Source: an uncultured Eubacteriales bacterium (GTDB taxonomy: Bacteria > Bacillota > Clostridia > Oscillospirales > Oscillospiraceae). From it: DNA of 58,270 nucleotides. The stretch lies in contig URGL01000008.1 of NCBI GenBank assembly GCA_900547405.1, positions 1 through 58,270 of the forward strand, written 5' to 3'. The position numbers were made by a program, and so were the translations under genes. Shown here piece by piece: positions 16,821 to 25,821 of the stretch (its first letter is position 1; every line of letters begins with the position of its first letter). The notes under the pieces were generated by a model. It searched no databases and had not been told where the DNA came from. It saw nothing but the letters and a program-made list of their open reading frames with translations.

Positions 16821-16973
16821 ACCTGTATTGGACCCGATTTGTGACTGGTGATACCCAGCACGAGGAAACCGCTTTTTCAGAGGAAACAGCAAGGGGGTAT
16901 ATTGGTGCCTATAAACCTGTGGAACTGGTGATGAAGCCCTTTGCGGAGTATCCGTTTGGGTGAGCTGACTTGT

Positions 16974-17027
16974 AAAACAAAGGCATTGAACACGCTGATA
17001 CAGCGCCTCAATGCCTTTGTTGTTTTC
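16974..17027. terminator. Convergent bidirectional terminator
   Basis: A 14-bp perfect stem, AACAAAGGCATTGA (16976-16989) and TCAATGCCTTTGTT (17008-17021), flanked by A-run and TTTT on either side. It serves both the sigma/anti-sigma pair (plus strand) and the pyrimidine operon ending in pyrB (minus strand). Confidence 0.85.
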
Positions 17028-17046
17028 GTTATTGAATCTTGGAGCC

Positions 17047-18129
17047 TTATTCCGCGATATGCTCGCAGTAGACGCAGCGATGGATCCCGGCGGCCTTGTC
17101 CGTCAGGCGGAAGATCTGGGGCAGCTCCTGCTCGGTGGCGCTGATGCACCGGGGGTTGCGGCAGACCAGGTCGTAGCGCAGTTCGCCCCGGATGGGCTCC
17201 CGGGTGGGGTTCTGCTCCGCTTCCTTCAGAAGCATCAGGATCAGGGCCATCCGCATATACTTGCCGTTGAGCGCCTGGCGGAAATAGGCGGCCCGGGGGT
17301 CATTGTCCACAGCCACGCTGATCTCATTGACCCGGGGCAGGGGGTGCAGGACGCACATATGCTCCTTGGCCAGCTTCATCTTGCCGGTGTCCAGGATATA
17401 GCTGTCCTTGAGCCGGGCGTAGGCATCGGGATCGCTGAACCGCTCCCGCTGGATCCGGGTCATATACAGCACGTCCAGCTTGGGCATGGCCTCCTCCAGG
17501 GAGGTGACCTCCTCGTAGGCCATGTGGTGCTTCTCCAGGGTGTTGAACTTCACGTAGCCGGGGAGCCGCAGCTCCTCCGGGGAGATGAGGACAAACCGGA
17601 TGCCGGTGTAGCGGCTCATGGCTTCAATCAGGGAGTGGACGGTGCGGCCGTATTTCAGGTCGCCGCACAGGCCGATGGTCAGGTCATGCAGCCGTCCCAT
17701 TTCCCGGGAGATGGTCAGAAGGTCGGCCAGGGTCTGGGTGGGATGGTTGTGCATACCGTCACCGGCGTTGATGACGGGAATAGAGGCGTTCCGGGAGGCC
17801 ACGAAGGGGGCTCCGTCCATAGGGTGCCGGATGGCCATGATATCCGCATAGCAGGAGATGATCTTGGCAGTGTCCGCCATGCTCTCGCCCTTGGAGGCAG
17901 AGGAGGAATTGGCGGAGGCAAAGCCCAGAACGCTGCCGCCCAACTCCAGCATAGCGGCCTCAAAGCTCAGCCGGGTCCGGGTGGAGGGCTCATAGAAGAG
18001 GGTGGCCAGCTTCTTATATTTGCAGCTCTCCCGGTAAGCTTCCGGGTGGGCAATGATGTCCTTGGCGGTGGCGATGAGGCTGTCCAGCTCCTCCACGCTA
18101 AGATCCAGAATGCTGTTTAAACTTCTCAT
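17047..18129 (-). CDS. pyrB: Aspartate carbamoyltransferase fused to a PyrI-type zinc domain
   Basis: A 360-residue enzyme that makes carbamoyl-aspartate from carbamoyl phosphate and aspartate. Catalytic motifs: STRTRLSFEAA (residues 49-59), the SKGES loop, HPTQTLADLL and HPLPRVNEI. The catalytic chain ends near residue 310. After it comes C-x4-C-x23-C-x2-C (Cys323, 328, 352, 355), the same spacing as the zinc domain of E. coli PyrI (Cys109, 114, 138, 141). The PyrI nucleotide-binding allosteric domain is missing. So the chain carries the subunit-contact zinc domain without the effector domain. Last gene of the operon, overlapping pyrE by 4 nt. Confidence 0.95.
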   Translation of the reverse strand: MRSLNSILDLSVEELDSLIATAKDIIAHPEAYRESCKYKKLATLFYEPSTRTRLSFEAAMLELGGSVLGFASANSSSASKGESMADTAKIISCYADIMAIRHPMDGAPFVASRNASIPVINAGDGMHNHPTQTLADLLTISREMGRLHDLTIGLCGDLKYGRTVHSLIEAMSRYTGIRFVLISPEELRLPGYVKFNTLEKHHMAYEEVTSLEEAMPKLDVLYMTRIQRERFSDPDAYARLKDSYILDTGKMKLAKEHMCVLHPLPRVNEISVAVDNDPRAAYFRQALNGKYMRMALILMLLKEAEQNPTREPIRGELRYDLVCRNPRCISATEQELPQIFRLTDKAAGIHRCVYCEHIAE

Positions 18130-18782
18130 GCTCTGCCTCCATTGATAGCAAGGTAGGCCTTGATCCGGTCTACATTTTCTTTGTTCTTGGGATCCTCTTC
18201 CAGGTACTCGATGATGTCATATACATCTACCACGGAGTACACGGGGAAGCCAAACTCCTCCTCGACCTCTTCCATGGCCAGCTTCTCGCCTTTGCCCCGC
18301 TCCTTGCGGTCCACCATGATGAAGGTGGCGGCGACCTTGACACCCTCCAGCTTGCTGAGGATGGCCATGCTCTCACGGATGGCGGTACCGGCGGTGATCA
18401 CGTCCTCGGTGATGACCACTTCTTCGCCCTCCTGAGGTACGTAGCCTACGAATACGCCGCCTTCGCCATGATCCTTGGCTTCCTTCCGGTTGAAGAAGAA
18501 GGGAACGTTGAGGCCCTCCTTGCTCAGGGCCACGGCGGCGGACACGGCAATGGAGATGCCCTTATAGGCAGGGCCGTAGAGAACGGTCTGCTTTTTGCCC
18601 AGCTTCTCCAGGTAGGCATGGGCATAGAATTCGCCCAGGGTGGCGATCTCCTCGCCGGTTTTGATCATACCGGCGTTGATGAAGTAGGGGATCTTCCGGC
18701 CGGACTTGGCGGTGAAGTCACCGAATTTCAGCACTCCGGCCTTTTCCAGAAACTGAATAAATTCTCTTTTGTAGGTTTCCAA
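18126..18782 (-). CDS. pyrE: Orotate phosphoribosyltransferase
   Basis: A 218-residue enzyme converting orotate and PRPP to OMP. FGDFTAKSGRKIPYFINAG near the start, LYGPAYKGISIAV and the PRPP-binding VVITEDVITAGTAIRES are diagnostic. The start is taken as TTG at 18782, because AAGGGAGG lies 8 nt upstream and the resulting protein (LETYKREFIQFLEKAG) has the family's usual beginning; a longer frame to 18920 would translate through an interspersed repeat and is rejected. Separated from pyrF by 144 nt that hold a repeat element. Confidence 0.95.
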   Translation of the reverse strand: METYKREFIQFLEKAGVLKFGDFTAKSGRKIPYFINAGMIKTGEEIATLGEFYAHAYLEKLGKKQTVLYGPAYKGISIAVSAAVALSKEGLNVPFFFNRKEAKDHGEGGVFVGYVPQEGEEVVITEDVITAGTAIRESMAILSKLEGVKVAATFIMVDRKERGKGEKLAMEEVEEEFGFPVYSVVDVYDIIEYLEEDPKNKENVDRIKAYLAINGGRA

Positions 18783-18814
18783 TTGAATTTCCTCCCTTAA
18801 TAAACTCGGAAAAC

Positions 18815-18926
18815 GTGTCGTTGCGAACCAGTCCGCAGACTGGTGTGGCAACCCCCTGGTTGAACGTACCAGCTTGAAAATTTGGGAGATTGCCACGACA
18901 GTGTGCGCACTGTCTCGCAATGACGA
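18815..18926. repeat. BIME-like inverted repeat, family 1, copy A
   Basis: Two facing arms between pyrF and pyrE. The left arm is TCGTTGCGA, a hairpin CCAGTCCGCAGACTGG, then TGTGGCAACCCC (18818-18855). The right arm is GGGAGATTGCCAC, a hairpin with ACAGTGTGCGCACTGT, then TCGCAATGACGA (18883-18925). The same modules occur at 25880-25973, 40199-40248 and 56339-56434. Lying inside the operon mRNA, it may affect processing or relative expression of pyrE and pyrB (inference). Confidence 0.8.
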
Positions 18927-19625
18927 TTAATCTACGAACTCGGAAACGCACCGCTCATAGGCAGCTACGGGATCTGCCGCGGCGGTGATGGGGCGGCCCA
19001 CCACGATGTAATCAGAGCCAATGGCCTTGGCGGCGGCAGGGGTCATGACCCGCTTCTGGTCACCGATGTCTCCGTCGGCAAAGCGGACACCGGGGGTGAC
19101 GGTCAGGAAATTCTTGCCGCAGCGGTTGTGGACCTTTTCCGCCTCCAGGGGGGAGCAGACCACGCCGTCCAGCCCCGCGTTCTTAGCGGTCTCGGCATAG
19201 TGCATGACGACCTGGTCGATGGGCTCGTGGATGAGCAGGTCCTTCTCCATGGCCTCCTGGTCGGTGGAGGTCAGCTGGGTCACGGCGATCAGCAGAGGCC
19301 GGGTGCCGTCGGGCCGGGTCAGGCCCTCCAGGGCGGCCTTCATCATGGCGGTGGTACCGGCGGCATGGAGGTTGGTGATGTCTACATCCAGATTCCGCAG
19401 GACCGCCATGGACTTCTTGACGGTGTTGGGGATATCGTGGAGCTTCAGGTCCAGGAAGATCTTGTGGCCCCGGGCCTTGATCTGCCGGACGATTTCCGGC
19501 CCCTCGGCGTAGTACAGCTCCATGCCGATCTTCACGAAAGGCTTTCTGCCGGTGAACTGATCCAGGAAAGCAAAGGTCTGCTCCGCACTGGAAAAATCGC
19601 AGGCTACGATCACGTCTTTACCCAT
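18927..19625 (-). CDS. pyrF: Orotidine 5'-phosphate decarboxylase
   Basis: A 232-residue OMP decarboxylase, the last step to UMP. VACDFSSAEQTFAFLDQF at the start, the catalytic DLKLHDIPNTV loop near residues 57-67, TPGVRFADGD and YIVVGRPIT are intact. It is a group-I, short TIM-barrel form. The ATG at 19625 shares one base with the pyrD stop, so the genes are translationally coupled. Its 3' end abuts the family 1 repeat. Confidence 0.97.
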   Translation of the reverse strand: MGKDVIVACDFSSAEQTFAFLDQFTGRKPFVKIGMELYYAEGPEIVRQIKARGHKIFLDLKLHDIPNTVKKSMAVLRNLDVDITNLHAAGTTAMMKAALEGLTRPDGTRPLLIAVTQLTSTDQEAMEKDLLIHEPIDQVVMHYAETAKNAGLDGVVCSPLEAEKVHNRCGKNFLTVTPGVRFADGDIGDQKRVMTPAAAKAIGSDYIVVGRPITAAADPVAAYERCVSEFVD

Positions 19626-20533
19626 TATTGTGCGCCTCCTATAATATCCTTCAAATGTTCGATTCTGTATTCTTTCATGGCCCGGGGCAGGTCTTCGATG
19701 ATGTTTTTGCAGGCCCAGGGGTCCACCAGGTTGGCGGCCCCCACCTCTACGGCGGTGGCTCCCGCCAGCATCATTTCAATCACATCCTCGGCGGACTGAA
19801 CGCCGCCCATGCCAATGACGGGGACCTTTACGGCCTGGGCCACCTGGTAGACCATCCGCACAGCCACAGGGAAGATGCCCGGGCCGGAGTAGCCGCCCAT
19901 GGTGTTGGCAATGACGGGCTTTCTGCGCCGCAGATCAATGCGCATGCCCAGCATGGTGTTGATGAGGCTGATGCCGTCGGCTCCCGCCTCCTCACAGGCT
20001 TTCGCAATGGATACAATGTCCGTCACATTGGGAGAGAGCTTGACGAACACCGGCTTGGTTGTAACGGCCTTTACGGCCTTGACCACCTCTGCCGCGGACT
20101 CCGGGCAGGTGCCGAAGCTCATGCCGCCGCCGTGGACATTGGGACAGCTGACGTTGACTTCCAGCCAGCCGACCTGTTCTTCCCGATCCAGCCGTTCACA
20201 GGTGTAGGCGTAGTCAGCCACAGAAAAGCCGGAGACATTGGCCATGACGGGCTTATGGAAGACCTGTTTCAGCTTTGGCAGCTCCTGGGCGATCACAGCC
20301 TCTACCCCGGGATTCTGCAGGCCTACGGCATTGATCATCCCTGCGGGGCACTCGGCGATCCGGGGGGTGGGATTGCCGAATCTGGCGTCCCTGGTGGTGC
20401 CCTTAAAGGAGAAGGTACCTAACATATTGATGTCATAAAGCTCCGCAAATTCATAGCCGAAGCCGAAGGTGCCGGAGGCGGGGATCACCGGGTTGTCCAG
20501 CTCAATACCGCAGAGGTTTACGTTCAGTCCCAT
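19625..20533 (-). CDS. pyrD: Dihydroorotate dehydrogenase B, catalytic subunit
   Basis: A 302-residue FMN enzyme oxidising dihydroorotate to orotate. The class 1B pattern is clear: NLCGIELDNPVIPASGTFG at the start, NAVGLQNPGVE, NVSCPNVHGGG with the active-site cysteine, and GMGGVQSAEDVIEMMLAGA. Class 1B needs the PyrK electron-transfer subunit, encoded immediately upstream and overlapping by 10 nt, so the pair forms an NAD-linked heterotetramer. Confidence 0.97.
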   Translation of the reverse strand: MGLNVNLCGIELDNPVIPASGTFGFGYEFAELYDINMLGTFSFKGTTRDARFGNPTPRIAECPAGMINAVGLQNPGVEAVIAQELPKLKQVFHKPVMANVSGFSVADYAYTCERLDREEQVGWLEVNVSCPNVHGGGMSFGTCPESAAEVVKAVKAVTTKPVFVKLSPNVTDIVSIAKACEEAGADGISLINTMLGMRIDLRRRKPVIANTMGGYSGPGIFPVAVRMVYQVAQAVKVPVIGMGGVQSAEDVIEMMLAGATAVEVGAANLVDPWACKNIIEDLPRAMKEYRIEHLKDIIGGAQ

Positions 20534-21258
20534 AAAATCTCCTCCTTCTTCATCACGGGGCCATCCTTGCAGATGCGCTTATTCCCCGTCAGGGTCTTGC
20601 AGGAGCAGCCCATGCAGGCACCGAAGCCGCAGCCCATCCGCTCCTCAAAGCTCATCTGGCCGGAGGTTTGGCTTGCCCGATACAGGGCCTTCAGCATGGG
20701 CTCCGGGCCGCAGGCGCAGAAGTGGCTGTAGGTCAGGTCCTTCATGGCATCCGTGACGAAGCCCTTCACGCCGTAGGAGCCGTCCACCGTGGTGACAGAA
20801 ACGGTGCAGCCCAAGGCGCGGAACTCCGCTTCATAGAAGATCTCCCCGCTGGTATTGAAGCCCAGGATCACCTGGACGTTTTTTCCCAGGGCCCGCAGCT
20901 TCTTGGCAAGGCCATACATAGGGGGCACGCCCACACCGCCGCCTACCAGCAGGGGTGCTTCCCCTACAATGGACAGGTCGTAGCCGTTGCCCAGGCCGGT
21001 GAGGATATCCAGGCGCTCTCCCGGTGCCATGGCAGCCATCTGGGCGGTGCCCTGGCCGACCACCTTGTAGACCAGAGTCAGCTTGCCCTCCTCCCAGTCG
21101 CAGACGGAGATAGGCCGCCGGAGGAACTTCCCGGCAAGCTGGATGTTCACAAACTGCCCTGGGGCTGTGATGGCGGAGGTGTCCCCCTCCAGCGTCATAC
21201 GGTAGACGCTGGAAGTGAGGGCCTCATTGGTCAGAATTGTAAAAATACCTTTTTTCAT
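20524..21258 (-). CDS. pyrK: Dihydroorotate dehydrogenase B, electron transfer subunit
   Basis: A 244-residue FAD and [2Fe-2S] protein that passes electrons from PyrD to NAD. It has the ferredoxin-reductase layout: an FAD-binding barrel (GQFVNIQL, FLRRPISVCDW), an NAD-binding half (LVGGGVGVPPMYGLAKKL) and a C-terminal cluster with cysteines in CGFGACMGCSCKT and ICKDGPV. Starts 4 nt after the carB stop. Confidence 0.96.
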   Translation of the reverse strand: MKKGIFTILTNEALTSSVYRMTLEGDTSAITAPGQFVNIQLAGKFLRRPISVCDWEEGKLTLVYKVVGQGTAQMAAMAPGERLDILTGLGNGYDLSIVGEAPLLVGGGVGVPPMYGLAKKLRALGKNVQVILGFNTSGEIFYEAEFRALGCTVSVTTVDGSYGVKGFVTDAMKDLTYSHFCACGPEPMLKALYRASQTSGQMSFEERMGCGFGACMGCSCKTLTGNKRICKDGPVMKKEEILWD

Positions 21259-21262
21259 GGCA

Positions 21263-24200
21263 TCAAGCGTTAATGGTGGAGATGGTCAGAGTGGTCTCCT
21301 CCAGCACATCCAGCAGGACCTTCACGGTGTCCAGGGCTGTGAAGAGGGTCACGTTGTACTCGGTGCAGATCTGGCGGATCTGAGCGCCGTCAACGGCAGC
21401 GTCGGAGGCGGGGTCCTTGGTGTTGATGACGTAGGCGATGTGGCCCTGGCGCAGGGCGTTGGGGATCTCATTGGAGCCGGTGCTGATCTTCTTCAGCGCA
21501 TGGGTCCGGATGCCGTGCTCCTTCAGATACTTGGCGGTGCCTTCGGTGGCCTCGATGTTGAAGCCCAGCTGATAGAACCGGCGGATCAGAGGCAGGGCCT
21601 CGTCCTTGTCCTTGTCGGCGATGGTGGCAAGGACCGTGCCGTAGTTCTGCAGCTTCATGCCGGAGGCCTGGAGGGCCTTATACAGGGCGCGGTTCATGGT
21701 CTTATCGTAGCCGATGGCTTCGCCGGTGGACTTCATCTCCGGGGACAGGTAGGCATCCAGACCGCGGATCTTATTGAAGGAGAAGACGGGGGCCTTTACG
21801 TACCACCGGGGCTGTTCGTCGGGATAGATGTCGAAAATGCCCTGCTCCTTCAGACTCTTGCCCAGGATGACCTCCGTGGCGATGTCTGCCAGGGAGTAAC
21901 CCGTGGCCTTCGAGAGGAAGGGGACGGTACGGGAGGAACGGGGGTTGACCTCGATGATATACACGTTGTCCGCCTTATCCACAATGAACTGAATGTTGAA
22001 CAGGCCCTTGATGCCGATGCCCAGGCCCAGCTTTTTGGCGTATTGCAGGATGATGCCCTTGACCTTGTCGGAGATGGAGAAGGGAGGATAGACGGAGATG
22101 GAGTCGCCGGAGTGGACGCCGGTGCGCTCTACCAGCTCCATAATGCCGGGGACGAACACATCCCGGCCGTCGCAGATGGCGTCGATCTCCACTTCCCGTC
22201 CTTCAATATACTTATCGACCAGCACGGGCTTGTCCTCGTCGATTTCTACGGCAGTGCGCAGGTAGTGACGCAGCTGGTCCTCGTTGGCCACAATCTGCAT
22301 GGCCCGGCCTCCCAGCACAAAGCTGGGCCGGACCAGCACGGGGTAGCCGATCTCCGCGGCGGCGGCAATGCCGTCCTCGATCTTGGTCACGGCCTTGCCC
22401 TTGGCCCGGGGAATGTTCAGCTGGTTCAAGAGGTTTTCAAACTGGTTCCGGTCCTCGGCCCGGTCGATGGCGGCGCAGTCGGTGCCGATGATCTTTACGC
22501 CCCGCTCCATCAGAGGGTCCGCCAGGTTGATGGCGGTCTGGCCGCCCAGGGAGGCGATGACACCCTCGGGATTCTCGAAGTGCAGGATATTCATGACGTC
22601 CTCCGGGGTCAGAGGCTCGAAATACAGCTTGTCGGCAGTGGTGTAGTCGGTGGAGACGGTCTCCGGGTTGTTGTTGATGATGATGGCCTCGTAGCCCTCA
22701 CTGCGGATGGTATTCACGGCGTGGACGGTGGAGTAGTCAAATTCCACGCCCTGGCCGATGCGGATGGGGCCGGCACCCAGGACCACGATCTTCTTCTTAT
22801 CGGTGAGCCGGGAGTCAGTGGTGCCGGTATAGGAGGAGTAGAAGTAGGGGATATAGGCCCCGGTGTGGCAGGTATCCACCATGCGGAAGGCAGGGAACAG
22901 ATTCTCCTTGCAGCGCAGGGCATAAACCTCCAGCTCCTTCCACTGCCACAGCTGGGCAATGAACTTATCGCCGAAGCCCATGACCTTGGCTTCCTTCAGC
23001 ACCTCCACGCTGCCCACGTTGGCAGAGAGCTTCTTCTCCATGGCCACGATCTTGCCGATGGACTCGATGAAGTAGGGCGTGATCTGGGTCACGGCGTAGA
23101 TGCGGTCAACGGGTACCTCCCGGCGCAGCAGCTCCGCTACGGCGAAGATGGTGTCGTCCCGGAACTGCTTCAGGTATTCCAGGATCTCCTCGGCCTCCAT
23201 GTGGGTGAACTTGGGCATGTAGAAGTGGCACACGCCGATTTCCAGAGAACGGACGGACTTCAGGAGGCATTCCTCCAGGGTAGCGCCGATGCCCATGACC
23301 TCGCCGGTGGCCTTCATCTGGGTGCCCAGGGTGTTTTTCGCGGAGGCAAACTTGTCGAAGGGGAACCGGGGGAGCTTGGCGACTACGTAGTCCAGGCTGG
23401 GCTCGAAAGCGGCGGTGGTGTTGGCGATCTTGATATCCTCCAGAGCCATGCCCACGGCGATCTTGGCGGTGACCCGGGCGATGGGGTAGCCGGAGGCCTT
23501 GGAGGCCAGGGCGGAGGAGCGGGAAACTCTGGGGTTGACCTCGATGAGGTAATATTCGGAAGAGTTGGGGTTCAGAGCGAACTGCACGTTGCAGCCGCCT
23601 TCGATTTTCAGCTCCCGAATGATCTTGATGGCAGAGTCGTTGAGCATTTTCAGATCATGGTCAGAAAGCGTCATGATGGGAGCCACCACGAGAGAGTCTC
23701 CGGTGTGGACACCTACGGGATCGATGTTCTCCATGCCGCAGATGGTGATGGCGTGGTCATTGGAGTCCCGCATGACCTCAAACTCGATCTCCTTGTAGCC
23801 CTTGACGGACTTCTCGATCAGCACCTGATGGACGGGGGAGAGGTTGAAGGCGTTGAGACCGATCTCTTCCAGCTCTTCTTCATTGTAGGCGAAGCCGCCG
23901 CCGGTGCCGCCCAGGGTGAAGGCGGGACGGAGCACCACAGGGTAGCCGATGTGCTGGGCCGCGGCCTTGGCTTCCTCCAGATTGTAGGTGATTTCGGAGG
24001 GGATGACGGGCTCACCGATGGACTGGCACAGCTCCTTGAAAAGCTCCCGGTCCTCGGCCCGCTCGATGGAAGAGGAGGAGGTGCCCAGCAGCTTTACGTT
24101 GCACTCCTTCAGCACGCCCTTCTTTTCCAGCTGCATAGCCAGATTCAGGCCGGTCTGGCCGCCGATGCCGGGAACGATGGCATCGGGCCGCTCGTAGCGG

Positions 24201-24433
24201 ATGATCTTGGCGATGTACTCCAGGGTCAGGGGCTCCATATAGACCTTGTCGGCAATGGTGGTGTCGGTCATGATGGTGGCGGGGTTAGAATTGCACAGCA
24301 CCACCTCGTAGCCCTCTTCTTTCAGGGCCAGGCAGGCCTGGGTGCCGGCGTAGTCAAACTCAGCCGCCTGTCCGATGACGATGGGGCCGGAGCCGATGAT
24401 CAGAATTTTTTTGATGTCCGTTCTTTTTGCCAT
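21263..24433 (-). CDS. carB: Carbamoyl phosphate synthase large subunit
   Basis: A 1056-residue synthetase making carbamoyl phosphate from bicarbonate, ammonia and two ATP. Two homologous ATP-grasp halves are visible, each beginning KKI-(L/V)-(I/V)-(I/L)-G-x-GPI-(V/R)-IGQ (near residues 7 and about 540), plus a C-terminal MGS-like allosteric domain from about residue 935. The start at 24433 follows TTTTGGAGGAG; the upstream frame extension crosses the intergenic hairpin and is rejected. The small glutaminase subunit gene carA is not next to it and is absent from the window, so it must be encoded elsewhere. Confidence 0.98.
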   Translation of the reverse strand: MAKRTDIKKILIIGSGPIVIGQAAEFDYAGTQACLALKEEGYEVVLCNSNPATIMTDTTIADKVYMEPLTLEYIAKIIRYERPDAIVPGIGGQTGLNLAMQLEKKGVLKECNVKLLGTSSSSIERAEDRELFKELCQSIGEPVIPSEITYNLEEAKAAAQHIGYPVVLRPAFTLGGTGGGFAYNEEELEEIGLNAFNLSPVHQVLIEKSVKGYKEIEFEVMRDSNDHAITICGMENIDPVGVHTGDSLVVAPIMTLSDHDLKMLNDSAIKIIRELKIEGGCNVQFALNPNSSEYYLIEVNPRVSRSSALASKASGYPIARVTAKIAVGMALEDIKIANTTAAFEPSLDYVVAKLPRFPFDKFASAKNTLGTQMKATGEVMGIGATLEECLLKSVRSLEIGVCHFYMPKFTHMEAEEILEYLKQFRDDTIFAVAELLRREVPVDRIYAVTQITPYFIESIGKIVAMEKKLSANVGSVEVLKEAKVMGFGDKFIAQLWQWKELEVYALRCKENLFPAFRMVDTCHTGAYIPYFYSSYTGTTDSRLTDKKKIVVLGAGPIRIGQGVEFDYSTVHAVNTIRSEGYEAIIINNNPETVSTDYTTADKLYFEPLTPEDVMNILHFENPEGVIASLGGQTAINLADPLMERGVKIIGTDCAAIDRAEDRNQFENLLNQLNIPRAKGKAVTKIEDGIAAAAEIGYPVLVRPSFVLGGRAMQIVANEDQLRHYLRTAVEIDEDKPVLVDKYIEGREVEIDAICDGRDVFVPGIMELVERTGVHSGDSISVYPPFSISDKVKGIILQYAKKLGLGIGIKGLFNIQFIVDKADNVYIIEVNPRSSRTVPFLSKATGYSLADIATEVILGKSLKEQGIFDIYPDEQPRWYVKAPVFSFNKIRGLDAYLSPEMKSTGEAIGYDKTMNRALYKALQASGMKLQNYGTVLATIADKDKDEALPLIRRFYQLGFNIEATEGTAKYLKEHGIRTHALKKISTGSNEIPNALRQGHIAYVINTKDPASDAAVDGAQIRQICTEYNVTLFTALDTVKVLLDVLEETTLTISTINA

Positions 24434-24462
24434 TTTATATACTCCTCCAAAATAATCTTCGC

Positions 24463-24480
24463 CTTCCCCTGGGGGAAGGG
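24463..24480. repeat. Short hairpin repeat in the pyrC-carB spacer (family 2 half-unit)
   Basis: CCTTCCCC-TG-GGGGAAGG between the pyrC stop and the carB start. It matches the second hairpin of the family 2 repeats on the left side. No T-run, so read-through into carB is expected. Confidence 0.5.
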
Positions 24481-24485
24481 GTTTG

Positions 24486-25697
24486 TCACTTTGTGTAAAC
24501 AGCCTTCCCATGATAGAAGGTGGCCATGCATTTGCCCCAGACGGTCCACCCCTGGAAGGGAGTGGCCTTGCCCATGGAAAGAAAATCCTTCGGGTCAACC
24601 CTGTATTCGGCGTTCAGGTCCCAGACGGAAAAGTCATTTCCGAGGGGAATACCGAACCGGTTCCGGGGGTTATATACCAGCTTTTCCAGCAGGGTATCCA
24701 TGGTGATGATCCCAGGCTTTACCAGGCAGGTGTAGAGGATGGGAAAGGCCGTTTCCAGTCCCACCACGCCGAAGGCGCTTTTCTCCAGGCCCCTGGCCTT
24801 TTCGTCGCTGCTGTGGGGGGCATGGTCTGTGGCGATCATGTCGATGGTGCCGTCCCGCAACCCCTCTATCAGGGCTGCCCGGTCCTCGGGGCTTCGCAGA
24901 GGCGGATTCATTTTGAAGCGGCCCTCCTCCTGCAGGAAGCTGTCGTCCATGGTGAGGTAATGGGGTCCTGTCTCGCAGGTCACGTCTACCCCGGATTTTT
25001 TTGCCTGGCGGATGATGTCTACGCTCTCTTTTGTGGAGATGTGACACACGTGGTAGCCTACGCCTGTCTTGGCGGCCAGCTCCAGGTCCCTCGCGATGGG
25101 GCCCCACTCGCTTTCGGAGCAGATGCCCCGGTGACCCTGGGCTTTGGCATAGGCCCCGTCGTGAATATAGCCGCCCCGGAGCAGAGAATTGTCTTCGCAG
25201 TGGGCGACGATGAGTTTTCCCAGGGCCTTGGCCTGAACCATGGCTTCTTCCATCATGCCTGGGTCCTGGACACCTCTGCCGTCATCGGAGAAGGCGATGA
25301 CCTTGGGGGCAAGGGCCGCCATGTCGGAAAGAACCCGGCCCTGCTCCCCCTTTGTGATGGCGGCATAGGGGTAGACGGCAATGCAGGCGTCTTTGCGGAT
25401 GGCATCCAATTGGGGCTGTAAATGCTCCGGGCTGTCCGGCACCGGATCCAGGTTGGGCATGGTGCACACCGCGGTATAGCCGCCGTGAGCCGCCGCCCGG
25501 GAGCCGGACAGGATCGTCTCCTTGTAAGAAAAACCCGGCTCTCGGAAATGCACGTGCACATCACAAAAGCCGGGAAAAATGGAATAGGAAGGGTTATTGA
25601 GAAAAGAAAAGCCCTCGTTTTCAATGGCAATAGCGGCACCATTGAGAAAAGAGGAGCTGGGGAACAGGGATGCGTTGGTCTTCAGCCGGTTCTGCAT
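24486..25697 (-). CDS. pyrC: Dihydroorotase
   Basis: A 403-residue amidohydrolase closing carbamoyl-aspartate to dihydroorotate. Metal ligands are visible in DVHVHFREPG, AHCED, CHISTKES, TCETGPHYL and ATDHAPH; the TIM-barrel core and C-terminal beta-part are complete. The start at ATG 25697 has AAAGGAG 8 nt upstream and falls just downstream of the predicted transcription start; an upstream in-frame ATG at 25790 lies beyond the promoter and is rejected. First gene of the seven-gene pyrimidine operon. Confidence 0.95.
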   Translation of the reverse strand: MQNRLKTNASLFPSSSFLNGAAIAIENEGFSFLNNPSYSIFPGFCDVHVHFREPGFSYKETILSGSRAAAHGGYTAVCTMPNLDPVPDSPEHLQPQLDAIRKDACIAVYPYAAITKGEQGRVLSDMAALAPKVIAFSDDGRGVQDPGMMEEAMVQAKALGKLIVAHCEDNSLLRGGYIHDGAYAKAQGHRGICSESEWGPIARDLELAAKTGVGYHVCHISTKESVDIIRQAKKSGVDVTCETGPHYLTMDDSFLQEEGRFKMNPPLRSPEDRAALIEGLRDGTIDMIATDHAPHSSDEKARGLEKSAFGVVGLETAFPILYTCLVKPGIITMDTLLEKLVYNPRNRFGIPLGNDFSVWDLNAEYRVDPKDFLSMGKATPFQGWTVWGKCMATFYHGKAVYTK

Positions 25698-25754
25698 GAG
25701 GTCTGCTCCTTTCATTGGCGTAGATAGTACGAAAAAAACTCCGTATTTCAGTGC

Positions 25755-25783
25755 ATTATAGCATAGCGGAATATGTATGTCAA
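25755..25783 (-). promoter_or_regulatory. Consensus promoter of the pyrimidine operon
   Basis: On the minus strand, TTGACA (25783-25778), a 17-bp spacer and TATAAT (25760-25755) with TGC before the -10: as close to consensus as a promoter gets. The leader to the pyrC ATG is only about 50 nt, too short for the usual PyrR anti-terminator/terminator pair, so control must be different or weak. Confidence 0.88.
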
Positions 25784-25821
25784 GCATCAAAGGGAAAAAG
25801 AAGGAAAATTATATTTTTTTC

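Noticed and set aside
17047..18129. Separate pyrI gene
   Set aside because: Only the zinc domain is present, as part of the PyrB chain; there is no allosteric domain or separate frame.
21215..24706. 1163-codon open frame antisense to carB
   Set aside because: Same kind of artefact: a GC-rich codon-position shadow of a clear CarB gene.
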